Assembly (NCBI GenBank): GCA_007129635.1
Contig: SKVE01000009.1
Location: 1 to 6,242, forward strand
Direction: 5' to 3'
Length of the DNA: 6,242 nucleotides
Source of the DNA: Planctomycetaceae bacterium
GTDB lineage: Bacteria > Planctomycetota > Planctomycetia > Pirellulales > Pirellulaceae
The notes below the pieces were generated by a model. It did no database searches, was not told the origin of the DNA, and saw nothing but the letters and a program-made list of their open reading frames with translations. Below, in pieces: positions 1-6,242 of this stretch (positions within the stretch are counted from its first letter, which is position 1; each line of letters begins with the position of its first letter). The position numbers were made by a program, and so were the translations under genes.

Positions 1-1158
1 ATAGGTGATGTTCAATTCGTAGGGTGCATCGCTGCCGTCCGGCATACGACGCGTGCTGACCATCCCCCCTCGTTCGCCGACCGCTCGGATCAATCGGTTG
101 AACCGCTCGCCCGATACCAGCCCTTCCAGCGGCCGCACGCCGATCCCGTCATGCGACGCCGAGAAGTTAAAGAACGTGGTGCCTGGCGGAGCCGGTTGCA
201 GATCGGCCAGCCAGCGGACCAGTGGTCCCGCGTCTTCGTTCAGCCAAGCGTCCAGCAACAGCGGCGGCAGGCTGAACTGATAGACCATGTGCGCTTCGTC
301 GCCCTGGCCGAAGTAGCTGATATTCTCCGCATGAGGCACATTGGTTTCGGTCAGCAATAAGACTCCGGGGGCGACGACCTGCAGGAAATCGCGAAAGAAT
401 TTGACTACTTGGTGGGCCTGAGGCAGATGGATGCAGGACGTACCCAATTGTTTCCCAACGTACGCCACGGCGTCCAGTCGGATGATCCGGGCACCACGTC
501 GCACATATTCCAGCAATACCTCGGCCAGTTCGAGCAATACCGCCGGTTGGTCGAAATTCAGGTCGATCTGATCGCCGCTGAACGTCGTCCATAGGTGACG
601 AGTGCCGCGGCTGGTCGCAAACGGAGTCAACAACGGCAGGCTGCGCGGTCGCGCCACCAGCGAGACGTCCGCGTCCGCATCGATCTCGTGAAAATAATTC
701 ACGTACGGTTCGTGGCCCGCCAAGTACCCTTGAAACCAGTGGCTGTGCTGCGACACGTGATTCAGTACCAAATCGAACATGAGATGACAATGCTGCCCCA
801 GCGACTGAATGTCGTCCCAGTCTCCCAAGGCAGGATCGACGGCTCGGTAATCGATGACCGAAAAGCCGTCATCCGACGAAGCGGGGAAAAACGGCAGCAG
901 ATGGATCGTGCTGAACAGCGACGCCAGATCCTGTTCGACCAACAGATCCCGCAATGCCCGCAGAGGCCTTTCGCCGGGCGCCAGCACATGGTCGCCATAG
1001 GCGATCAGCACGGCGTCGCGCTGGTCCCATAACGAACCGCGCGCGACCGGCGTCGGATCCATCGACGCCACGAGATGGGCCAGGCGCGGTGCCCATGCAT
1101 CGCTGGACGCTCCGTACATCTCCCGCAGCCGTTGCTGCAACCGTTGGATCTCCGACAT
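1..1158 (-). CDS. GH13 subfamily 18 sugar phosphorylase, probably glucosylglycerate phosphorylase-like (3' end beyond window)
   Basis: This is a retaining alpha-glucoside phosphorylase that would cleave an alpha-glucoside with phosphate to give alpha-glucose 1-phosphate, in the cytoplasm; no signal peptide is seen. The visible 386 residues start MSEIQRLQQRLREMYG. They contain the GH13 barrel motifs: FDLVLNH (about 128-134), IIRLDAVAY with nucleophile Asp229, LLLTETNVPH with acid/base Glu271, and SASHDG with Asp337 as transition-state stabiliser. The blocks KQLGTSCIHLPQAH (236-249) and ETNVPHAENISYFG (271-284) are typical of the glucosylglycerate phosphorylase/YcjM branch; classical sucrose phosphorylases differ there. 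ARPRSLPLLTPF (169-180) also fits. The start is supported by AGGGAG at 1163-1168. It lies 20 bp after the GT4 gene, the last visible gene of the leftward operon. The C-terminal part is cut off by the window edge, not by mutation. The phosphorylase fold is clear; the acceptor (D-glycerate, sucrose, glucosylglycerol or another) is inferred. Confidence 0.88.
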   Translation of the reverse strand, partial: MSEIQRLQQRLREMYGASSDAWAPRLAHLVASMDPTPVARGSLWDQRDAVLIAYGDHVLAPGERPLRALRDLLVEQDLASLFSTIHLLPFFPASSDDGFSVIDYRAVDPALGDWDDIQSLGQHCHLMFDLVLNHVSQHSHWFQGYLAGHEPYVNYFHEIDADADVSLVARPRSLPLLTPFATSRGTRHLWTTFSGDQIDLNFDQPAVLLELAEVLLEYVRRGARIIRLDAVAYVGKQLGTSCIHLPQAHQVVKFFRDFLQVVAPGVLLLTETNVPHAENISYFGQGDEAHMVYQFSLPPLLLDAWLNEDAGPLVRWLADLQPAPPGTTFFNFSASHDGIGVRPLEGLVSGERFNRLIRAVGERGGMVSTRRMPDGSDAPYELNITY

Positions 1159-1178
1159 CGTGACTCCCTGCACTTGGT

Positions 1179-2444
1179 TTACAGATCTTCCATCCCGGTG
1201 ATGTTGGTGATCAGCACTCGCAATCGCCGCCGCAGCACGGTGTAACTGAAGAACGCTTTGCTCAACTCGTAATTCTGCTCGACCATCTGCTCGCGATACT
1301 CAGGATCGTTGATCACTCGTCGCACGTGCTGGATGGCATCCCGGGTCAGGTAGCCGTCGATCGCGATGGTGCGAAACCCCTTGGGTTCGATATCGCTGAT
1401 GAAGATCGTGTAACGGTTCACCAGAACGGGCTTGCGGTAATAGAAGGCCTCCAACAGCGCATTGCCAAATCCTTCATAAATGCTGGGATAGGTAATGACG
1501 TCGGACTGGGAGTAGGCATCGGCCAACGTGTAGCGACGTTGGCCGTCGGCGTCCTCCGAGCGTTTCTCGCCCACCGAGGTATGGACGAAACGCAGGTCGA
1601 CACCCTCCTGGTCGGCCATCTCTCTCAGGTCTTGCATATAATCATCGCCCTCGTCCCCCGATTCGTGGGAGATGATCAATTTGCAGCGAGGATCGTTCAA
1701 CCGAGCGACCAGCGAAATCGAATGCTCAATACCTTTGCGAGGCACCACTCGTGTCGGCTGCAGGAACAAGATATCGTCATCCGACAATCCGATGTCCTGG
1801 CGAAACCCGGCCGCGTAATCATCCGGCTCGGAAGGCGCTTGTTCGAAATTCAAGACATTGGGGATCAGCAGCGAAGAATCCCCTTTGCGCATGGCCAGTT
1901 GCTCCTGGGCCAGTGTGTTGATCGTCACATGCTGGATGGCTACCGAAGTCGGCGGGAAGGCCATGTCCAGGATATCGCCGATGGCATTGACCGAGAATCG
2001 CGTCCGTTCCCAGTAGAAATCGTGGTGATGCGCGATCGTGGGGATTCCCGTCTCGGCGATAAAATGGGTCAAAGCCACGCCCAACGGGATGTGCATCGGG
2101 ATACACAGCGCGTTTTCGACCAGCAGGATCTCGATGTCAAACTGCTTGACGAAATCGTAGAGCGTTTGCTTCAAGTACTCGCTCAGTTCGTAAATCCGTC
2201 GCGTCACTTCGGGCTGACGAGTAAAGCGGCCGAAGACGCGCTCGTTGATCCAAACATTATCCGGGTGGGCAAAACAAGCCTCGGGCACGAGCATGCTGAT
2301 CGAGGCGTCGCGATCCAGTCGCCCTGCATACCAGAAGCTCATGTGCTCATGATGCCACAGCACCTCGGCCCACTTGGCACTCTCCAGCGATACCCCGTCC
2401 GTGCCGGCGAATCGCGTCGATACGAAACCAATCTTTCGCCCCAT
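1179..2444 (-). CDS. GT4-family glycosyltransferase, mannosylglucosylglycerate synthase-like
   Basis: A complete 421-aa retaining GT-B glycosyltransferase, expected to transfer a sugar from a nucleotide donor in the cytoplasm. The N-terminal domain opens with [18 protein letters not shown] (4-21), whose glycine-rich turn is the usual acceptor/donor loop. [12 protein letters not shown] (139-150) lies near the end of that domain. The C-terminal donor domain has [13 protein letters not shown] (229-241), with Arg232 and Lys237 expected to bind the donor phosphates, and the EX7E motif EGFGNALLE (Glu324, Glu332). AAGGA at 2451-2455 lies 6 nt before ATG and fixes the start. There is no signal peptide or membrane segment. 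From memory, proteins with the [13 protein letters not shown] start and HHHDFYWER block include enzymes tied to mannosylglucosylglycerate synthesis (GDP-mannose donor), and the adjacent glucosylglycerate-type phosphorylase agrees. Fold and family are secure; the specific substrate is a hypothesis. It could instead build another glycan. Confidence 0.9.
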   Translation of the reverse strand: MGRKIGFVSTRFAGTDGVSLESAKWAEVLWHHEHMSFWYAGRLDRDASISMLVPEACFAHPDNVWINERVFGRFTRQPEVTRRIYELSEYLKQTLYDFVKQFDIEILLVENALCIPMHIPLGVALTHFIAETGIPTIAHHHDFYWERTRFSVNAIGDILDMAFPPTSVAIQHVTINTLAQEQLAMRKGDSSLLIPNVLNFEQAPSEPDDYAAGFRQDIGLSDDDILFLQPTRVVPRKGIEHSISLVARLNDPRCKLIISHESGDEGDDYMQDLREMADQEGVDLRFVHTSVGEKRSEDADGQRRYTLADAYSQSDVITYPSIYEGFGNALLEAFYYRKPVLVNRYTIFISDIEPKGFRTIAIDGYLTRDAIQHVRRVINDPEYREQMVEQNYELSKAFFSYTVLRRRLRVLITNITGMEDL

Positions 2445-2484
2445 GCTGTTTCCTTGATAAATCCGCTGCGTCCGGTAGTTCCAA

Positions 2485-3363
2485 TCAGCCCAGGCAGTGT
2501 AGCAAATCGGCTAATTCTTTGACAACGATATCCGCTTTGACTCCATCGCAGAGCGGTTCGCCAGGCCGCAGCCGGAGACTTCGGGCATCCCCGGCGAACA
2601 GCGCCGTGCGAAATCCACAACTTGCCGCCGGAGCAATATCGTTTCGCATATCGTTACCCACGTAGAGCACAACCTCTGGCGATATTCCCCGCTTACGCAA
2701 TGCGTCGACGGCCAAGCGATACATGGCCTGCCCCGGTTTGGCTTGACCATAACGATACGAATAGAATTGTAAGTCCGGATCGAAACCCAGCCTATCCATT
2801 GTCTGCTCCACCAGCGCCGGAAATATTTCTAAGGTAAAGAACTGGGCATTGCTGATGATCCCCAAACGTCTGCCGGTCTGGCGCAGGCGGTTCAGCGTGG
2901 GCACCATGCCGGGCATCGGCCAGACGGGGTTCGCTCGAACTTCGAATTCCACGGCCAATACGGCCGGGTCCACTTCCGTGGCCGGGATCCAATGCTGGCT
3001 TGTCCACCCGGCCAATGCCTCGTCCCAGACTTCGATGATGTCGATCTCGGGAAATTCGACACCGGACTCGCGAGCCTGCCGATGGCGGCCTTGAATCACC
3101 TCGTACCACTGTTTCAGCGCTGCTTCGGGTGCATGTCGTAATGAAACGCCGACCGCCTGCAGCGCTTCGGCCAAGGCAGTGGCTCGAGCCGCAGCATCGC
3201 CGCCACCGATGTCGCCACTGCCGCTGATCAACAGCGTTCCATAGATGTCGAACAGCACGGTATCGATCGCCCCCAGCGATCGATGTCGCGACGGTGTGAC
3301 AGTCGGTTGTGGGCTGAGCGGCCGACTGTGTCGTTGAATGATCTCTCGAATGCTGTTGGTCAT
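2485..3363 (-). CDS. HAD-superfamily hydrolase (haloacid dehalogenase-like, subfamily I)
   Basis: A complete 292-aa soluble HAD protein. The motifs in order are: motif [11 protein letters not shown] with nucleophile Asp39; a helical cap at about 50-150; motif II GIISNAQ with Ser171; motif III QAKPG with Lys209; motif [12 protein letters not shown] with Asp238 and Asp242 for Mg2+. The residue two after the nucleophile is Tyr41, where most HAD phosphatases have an acid/base Asp. DxYGT is the signature of 2-haloacid dehalogenases but also occurs in other subfamily I proteins. A basic, proline-rich extension of about 33 residues precedes the core. The start overlaps the stop of the upstream glycosyltransferase by 4 bp (ATGA), which suggests coupled translation; no well-spaced Shine-Dalgarno is seen. 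Lying between two glycosyltransferases, it may dephosphorylate a sugar or glycosyl-phosphoglycerate intermediate, which is inference. The substrate cannot be read from the sequence. Confidence 0.88.
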   Translation of the reverse strand: MTNSIREIIQRHSRPLSPQPTVTPSRHRSLGAIDTVLFDIYGTLLISGSGDIGGGDAAARATALAEALQAVGVSLRHAPEAALKQWYEVIQGRHRQARESGVEFPEIDIIEVWDEALAGWTSQHWIPATEVDPAVLAVEFEVRANPVWPMPGMVPTLNRLRQTGRRLGIISNAQFFTLEIFPALVEQTMDRLGFDPDLQFYSYRYGQAKPGQAMYRLAVDALRKRGISPEVVLYVGNDMRNDIAPAASCGFRTALFAGDARSLRLRPGEPLCDGVKADIVVKELADLLHCLG

Positions 3364-4913
3364 GCCTCGACTCGTATGGGGTGAAACCGCTCTGGCTTCA
3401 AAAACTCGTCCAGAATTCGCTCGCTGTCGGCCAAAGGTCGCACGCCGCCGTCGGGCGTTCGAGATAATATGTCACGATATAGATCCACCAATCGTCGTCC
3501 GCAGGCCGCCAACGAATAAGCATTCCGAACCACCTGCGCGTTGTGGGCGATGGTATCTTGCGATGGCTGGACGGCGTCCAGAACTTGGGCGATCCGCGGA
3601 TGGTGCGCGAGTACCTGCTGACGCCGCTCGCTGCTATTGCTGACCAATTCAACCACCTCCTGCTGCAAATCGGAAGGCAGTGCGGCAAAGTCGACCCAGC
3701 CATCTTGACTCAACTTGTCCCAGGCGTCGCGAAATGCGGCCGGCGATGGAGTTGGACGTCCAAAACGGGCCAATGTCTCGGTATAGGCCTGCTGGAACGC
3801 TCGCTGCCAGCGCGACACGCCGATCCACTCCAGAGGGACATCCAGTCGCAAGTCGAGTTCATCCAGCCGCAATCCCGCCTGGACGAAGTCCGAGGTGATT
3901 TCGGGCAGATTCCTGCCCGCCAACGATTTGCCCGCCAGCCACGATTCGAGGAACACGAGACCAAACCCCTCGGCGACACTGGTCGTCAGCATCCGATCGG
4001 CCGCGGCCAGGTTACCGGCATAGCTCAAACCGGAAACGCTCCCCAACTCGAAAACCATCGGCAGCCCCAACGAAGCGGCCAGCGACTTCCAGCGCTGATA
4101 CGAAGGAATTTCAGCCAGCGTCGCGGGGGCCAACGTCATTCCGACATAGCCTCGATCGGCGGCCAGCGACGACCACATCAACGCCTCGCCCAAATTCTTC
4201 CGGCGAATCCCTCGGACCGGGTACAGCAGCAAAGGTCGCTGCGTGGGGATTCCGCAAACGCGGTGCAGTTCTCGACGCGCGGTGTGGCGCGACGGCAACG
4301 CCCCGAAGTCACCCACCGCGTTGGGCAGCACATGCAATTGAGCGGGATCGATTCCCGCCGTCGATAGAATCCCCGCATCACGCTGGTTCAATACCGCGTA
4401 GTGAACGTGCGATGCCGTGGGGTAGATCGCAGAGATCGTTTCGGCCGGTGTCTTCCGGCCATTGGCACCAGTCAGCCGCCGATAATTGTCCGGGCGAAAA
4501 TCCTCGGCAAAGTCATGCAGATGCAGTAGCAGTGGCCATCCATCTTCCGCCAATCGGTACAGCGCGGAAGGCAGCGTCGGGTTCTTGCCCAGCGAATGGT
4601 TGTGGACGTGGACCACCGTCGACTGTGGCGATCCCCCCATTTCATACAGGGCAGATTGAACCGCCCCCGCAAGATCGTCGCTATCCCGAGGTTGATCGTC
4701 GTAGTCCAAGCCAGCAATCGCTCGAACCGTGTATTCCAATGTGGGGACATCCGGCAAACGATCCGACCAGCCGTCTTGACGCCCGCCGTGCAGGATCACG
4801 ACCCGCAACTGGTCCAAGTCCCCAGCCTGAAGCTGCAAAGCGCGCAGATGGTTCGCGATAACCTGCGTCACTCCGCCGCGACTCAGATGGTAATGAACGA
4901 TCGCGATCAGCAT
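3360..4913 (-). CDS. GT-B glycosyltransferase (GT4-like), 517 aa, substrate unknown
   Basis: A cytoplasmic GT-B glycosyltransferase and the first gene of the leftward operon. The start MLIAIVHYHLSRGGVTQV begins directly with the first beta strand and the Gly13-Gly14 loop. HLHDFAEDFRPDN (131-143) closes the N-terminal domain and VLPNAV (195-200) leads into the donor domain. There YPVRGIRRKN (231-240) supplies phosphate-binding Arg and Lys, and EGFGLVFLE (315-323) is the EX7E motif. About 130 further residues (385-517) follow the usual GT-B end and are rich in predicted helix; no function is recognised there. ATG at 4911-4913 is preferred over an in-frame ATG at 4992-4994, because the 27 extra codons precede the fold start and GGAA lies 4 nt before the chosen start. 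The stop overlaps the HAD start. Context suggests compatible-solute or glycan synthesis. It is not GT81 (GT-A) and so is not a canonical GpgS. Confidence 0.87.
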   Translation of the reverse strand: MLIAIVHYHLSRGGVTQVIANHLRALQLQAGDLDQLRVVILHGGRQDGWSDRLPDVPTLEYTVRAIAGLDYDDQPRDSDDLAGAVQSALYEMGGSPQSTVVHVHNHSLGKNPTLPSALYRLAEDGWPLLLHLHDFAEDFRPDNYRRLTGANGRKTPAETISAIYPTASHVHYAVLNQRDAGILSTAGIDPAQLHVLPNAVGDFGALPSRHTARRELHRVCGIPTQRPLLLYPVRGIRRKNLGEALMWSSLAADRGYVGMTLAPATLAEIPSYQRWKSLAASLGLPMVFELGSVSGLSYAGNLAAADRMLTTSVAEGFGLVFLESWLAGKSLAGRNLPEITSDFVQAGLRLDELDLRLDVPLEWIGVSRWQRAFQQAYTETLARFGRPTPSPAAFRDAWDKLSQDGWVDFAALPSDLQQEVVELVSNSSERRQQVLAHHPRIAQVLDAVQPSQDTIAHNAQVVRNAYSLAACGRRLVDLYRDILSRTPDGGVRPLADSERILDEFLKPERFHPIRVEA

Positions 4914-4938
4914 TCTTTTCCAAACATCCTGCAAAATC

Positions 4939-4954
4939 CAGCTAGAAAGAGCTG
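4939..4954. repeat. Short inverted repeat CAGCT-N6-AGCTG
   Basis: Arms CAGCT (4939-4943) and AGCTG (4950-4954) are separated by AGAAAG. The repeat lies 26 bp upstream of the leftward glycosyltransferase start, within its probable 5' leader. It could form a 5-bp hairpin in the mRNA or be a small protein-binding site. The stem is short enough to be chance, and no T-tract follows, so it is not a terminator. Confidence 0.25.
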
Positions 4955-5016
4955 CAAGGGAACACCTGCCGCCAATCCATCTGCTCCGACTCAAAATTCA
5001 TTTATAGAAGTCTGCC

Positions 5017-5034
5017 ACCGGTTCGGCTACCGGT
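5017..5034. repeat. Paired ACCGGT palindromes, possible operator or hairpin
   Basis: Two identical copies of the self-palindromic hexamer ACCGGT, at 5017-5022 and 5029-5034, are spaced 12 bp start to start with TCGGCT between them. They can pair as a 6-bp stem with a 6-nt loop, and TGCC (5013-5016) with GGCA (5041-5044) could extend the structure across a bulge. They sit 11 bp beyond the TATAAA hexamer, about where the -35 region of the leftward promoter would fall. An operator for a dimeric regulator is plausible but unproven. Confidence 0.35.
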
Positions 5035-5093
5035 CAGTGAGGCATTGCCCCTTGAAGTGTAGCTAGATGCAGTTCTAATAGGCTGTTGTGGCC

Positions 5094-5216
5094 ATGGTCA
5101 GCGTCATGAAATTGATGGCAGCAATGGCCGAGATCTCCGATCAACTGATGGAAACCTATCGGGATCAACTACGCAGCCATCTGGAGGAAATCATCGATAA
5201 GAGACCAGCGACATGA
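5094..5216 (+). CDS. Small 40-aa protein or leader peptide, unknown function
   Basis: A 40-codon ORF opens with ATG and ends in TGA, which overlaps the ATG of the following dehydrogenase (ATGA at 5213-5216). The product starts MVSVMKLMAAMAEISDQLME and continues with a charged segment ending EEIIDKRPAT. It looks like one amphipathic helix, Met-rich at the front, with no signal peptide, membrane segment or known motif. The frame is closed upstream by TAG at 5079-5081. No clear Shine-Dalgarno precedes ATG 5094, and Met5, Met8, Met11 and Met19 are alternative starts without better signals. Support comes from the stop-start overlap and the absence of a well-placed ribosome site for the dehydrogenase, which together suggest translational coupling. 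It could be a regulatory leader peptide, a small partner protein, or a chance ORF. Confidence 0.45.
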   Translation: MVSVMKLMAAMAEISDQLMETYRDQLRSHLEEIIDKRPAT

Positions 5217-6166
5217 CCAACATCGTTGTCCTAGACGGATACACGCTCAACCCTGGCGATCTGTCCTGGCAGGCACTGACCGCCATGGGACACTGCCAGA
5301 TCTACGACCGCACCCCGGCGGATCTGATCGTTCGCCGGTCCCTGGGGGCTCAGATTGTCCTGACGAATAAGACGGTTTTGATGCGGGAGGTGCTCGAGCA
5401 ATTGCCCGATTTGCGATACATCGGTGTTCTGGCCACCGGCTATGACGTGGTGGATATCCATGCAGCGTCGCAGCGAGGTATCCCGGTCACCAATGTCCCG
5501 ACCTACGGCACGCGTTCGGTGGCCCAGATGACCTTCGCCTTGCTGCTGGAATTGACTCAGCATGTCGGCCATCACGCCCACACGGTTCGCCAGGGCCGCT
5601 GGACGACCAGCGAAGACTTCTGCTACTGGGACCATCCGCTGATCGAACTCGATGGCCGGACCATGGGGCTGATCGGCTTGGGACGCATCGGCCAGGCGAC
5701 GGGCCAGTTGGCTCGGGCGTTCGGCATGCGGGTGCTGGGTTATGATCCGCAGATCCGAACCGTCCAGGGCATTGAGTGGACCGATTGGGAGCCCCTTCTG
5801 CGGACCAGCGACGTGGTCAGTCTGCATTGTCCGTTGACCGAAGACACCCAGCATCTGATGGATGCTCGGCGGTTGGCCATGATGAAATCCACCGCGTTGC
5901 TGATCAACACCTCACGCGGCCCGTTGATCGACGAGCAGGCTTTGGCCGATGCGTTGGAGGATGGTCGACTGGCCGGTGCCGCCCTGGATGTTTTGGCGAT
6001 CGAACCACCGCGAGCCGACAATCGGCTGCTGCGAGCCAAAAACTGCCTGATCACCCCGCACATTGCCTGGGCAACTCAAGCCGCTCGGCAACGCCTGTTG
6101 GATACGGCTGTGGGCAACGTCCGCGCGTTCTTGCAGGGTCGCGGGGAAAACGTGGTCAATACTTGA
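5213..6166 (+). CDS. NAD-dependent D-2-hydroxyacid dehydrogenase, glycerate dehydrogenase/hydroxypyruvate reductase-like
   Basis: A complete 317-aa cytoplasmic enzyme of the D-isomer-specific 2-hydroxyacid dehydrogenase family, reversibly reducing a 2-keto acid with NADH; hydroxypyruvate to D-glycerate is the likely pair. The substrate domain holds VLATGYDVVDI (72-82), which contacts the carboxylate. The Rossmann domain has GLGRIG (155-160), and Asp178 at the end of the following strand favours NAD over NADP. The catalytic residues are Arg235 (NTSRGPLID), Glu264 (LAIEPP) and His283 (TPHIAW). Length is normal for the family. The start is fixed because the frame is closed by TAA at 5198-5200 and only one ATG follows before the conserved VVLDGYTLNPGDLSW. 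No properly spaced ribosome site is visible; GGAGG at 5183-5187 is too far, so coupling to the overlapping small ORF is likely. D-lactate, formate or phosphoglycerate activity is less likely but not excluded. Confidence 0.93.
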   Translation: MTNIVVLDGYTLNPGDLSWQALTAMGHCQIYDRTPADLIVRRSLGAQIVLTNKTVLMREVLEQLPDLRYIGVLATGYDVVDIHAASQRGIPVTNVPTYGTRSVAQMTFALLLELTQHVGHHAHTVRQGRWTTSEDFCYWDHPLIELDGRTMGLIGLGRIGQATGQLARAFGMRVLGYDPQIRTVQGIEWTDWEPLLRTSDVVSLHCPLTEDTQHLMDARRLAMMKSTALLINTSRGPLIDEQALADALEDGRLAGAALDVLAIEPPRADNRLLRAKNCLITPHIAWATQAARQRLLDTAVGNVRAFLQGRGENVVNT

Positions 6167-6178
6167 ACAGGTGGTGCG

Positions 6179-6242
6179 ATGAATACTTCGATCCGTTTAT
6201 TGACATCTCGATGGGGCCCGATCCTGACCGGTGTGGCGGTGG
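6179..6242 (+). CDS. 5' end of an unidentified protein with signal-peptide-like N-terminus
   Basis: The window ends 21 codons into this frame. It starts 12 bp after the dehydrogenase stop and is preceded by AGGTGG (6169-6174), 4 nt from ATG. The visible residues, MNTSIRLLTSRWGPILTGVA and one more Val, show a basic N-region followed by a hydrophobic run. This suggests an exported protein or a membrane anchor, but it is too short to name. It probably shares a transcript with the dehydrogenase. Confidence 0.6.
   Translation, partial: MNTSIRLLTSRWGPILTGVAV

Larger units (their letters stand above)
4914..5093. promoter_or_regulatory. Divergent intergenic region with likely promoters for both gene groups
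   Basis: These 180 bp separate the two divergent groups and must hold the promoters for each unless transcription comes from elsewhere. On the minus strand, TATAAA at 5006-5001 in an AT-rich patch (4991-5008) is a plausible -10 element, but no good -35 lies 16-18 nt away. On the plus strand, TTGAAG (5052-5057), an 18-nt spacer and TAATAG (5076-5081) form a weak match that would start transcription just before the small ORF. No further ORF is convincing in this stretch. The exact promoter boxes are low-confidence guesses; the regional role is much safer. Confidence 0.45.

Noticed and set aside
167..790. 207-codon minus-strand open frame inside the phosphorylase
   Set aside because: It is an out-of-frame reading of the GH13 gene, whose own frame carries all the catalytic motifs. 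The Arg/Gly/Pro-rich product shows no domain.
2445..2484. Possible intrinsic terminator between the HAD and GT4 genes
   Set aside because: The 40-bp gap has no strong GC-rich hairpin followed by a T-tract, and it contains the GT4 ribosome site. Read-through within the operon is more likely.
1326..2522. Long 398-codon open frame on the plus strand, antisense to the GT4 gene
   Set aside because: It lies entirely opposite a gene with clear GT4 motifs, its product is rich in Arg, Gln, His and Val with no recognisable domain, and it has no supporting context. It is a typical shadow of high-GC coding sequence.
4914..4994. 27-residue N-terminal extension of the 517-aa glycosyltransferase from an upstream ATG
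   Set aside because: The extension precedes the conserved start of the GT-B fold, would consume the probable promoter and leader region, and the downstream ATG has a purine-rich ribosome site.
5231..5854. 207-codon minus-strand open frame opposite the dehydrogenase
   Set aside because: The plus-strand frame carries the complete Rossmann and catalytic motifs; the antisense product has no family features.
1..6242. tRNA, rRNA, CRISPR array, insertion sequence or attachment site
   Set aside because: Reading both strands showed no cloverleaf-like segment, regularly spaced repeats, transposase-like frame or terminal inverted repeats. Nearly the whole window is occupied by ordinary metabolic genes.

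Overview
The window is a moderately GC-rich, densely packed bacterial chromosome segment. The genes form two divergent groups around a 180-bp intergenic region at 4914-5093. The style of the dehydrogenase (start VVLDGYTLNPGDLSW) and the pairing of a '[13 protein letters not shown]' glycosyltransferase with a GH13_18 phosphorylase suggest a planctomycete, possibly of the Rhodopirellula/Pirellulaceae type. That assignment is inference from protein style, with no marker gene to confirm it.

Leftward group (minus strand, read from 4913 down to 1): a 517-aa GT-B glycosyltransferase; a HAD-superfamily hydrolase that overlaps it by 4 bp (ATGA); a 421-aa GT4-type glycosyltransferase after a 40-bp gap; and, 20 bp later, a GH13 subfamily-18 sugar phosphorylase whose C-terminus lies beyond the left edge. 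The tight spacing, common strand and ATGA junction indicate one operon. The phosphorylase resembles glucosylglycerate phosphorylases more than classical sucrose phosphorylases, and the GT4 enzyme resembles those linked to mannosylglucosylglycerate. My working hypothesis is therefore that the operon makes and recycles a glucosylglycerate-type compatible solute or glycan. No GT81-type glucosyl-3-phosphoglycerate synthase and no MpgP-like phosphatase is visible here.

Rightward group (plus strand): a 40-codon small ORF at 5094-5216 that I read by eye, whose stop overlaps the start of the next gene (ATGA); a complete NAD-dependent D-2-hydroxyacid dehydrogenase of the glycerate dehydrogenase/hydroxypyruvate reductase type; and, 12 bp later, the first 21 codons of another gene with a signal-peptide-like start. 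If the phosphorylase releases D-glycerate, the divergent dehydrogenase could interconvert it with hydroxypyruvate, which would tie both arms to one pathway.

The divergent region holds an AT-rich stretch with a TATAAA hexamer on the minus strand and a pair of ACCGGT palindromes that may be an operator or hairpin. I see no tRNA, rRNA, insertion sequence, CRISPR array or convincing intrinsic terminator.
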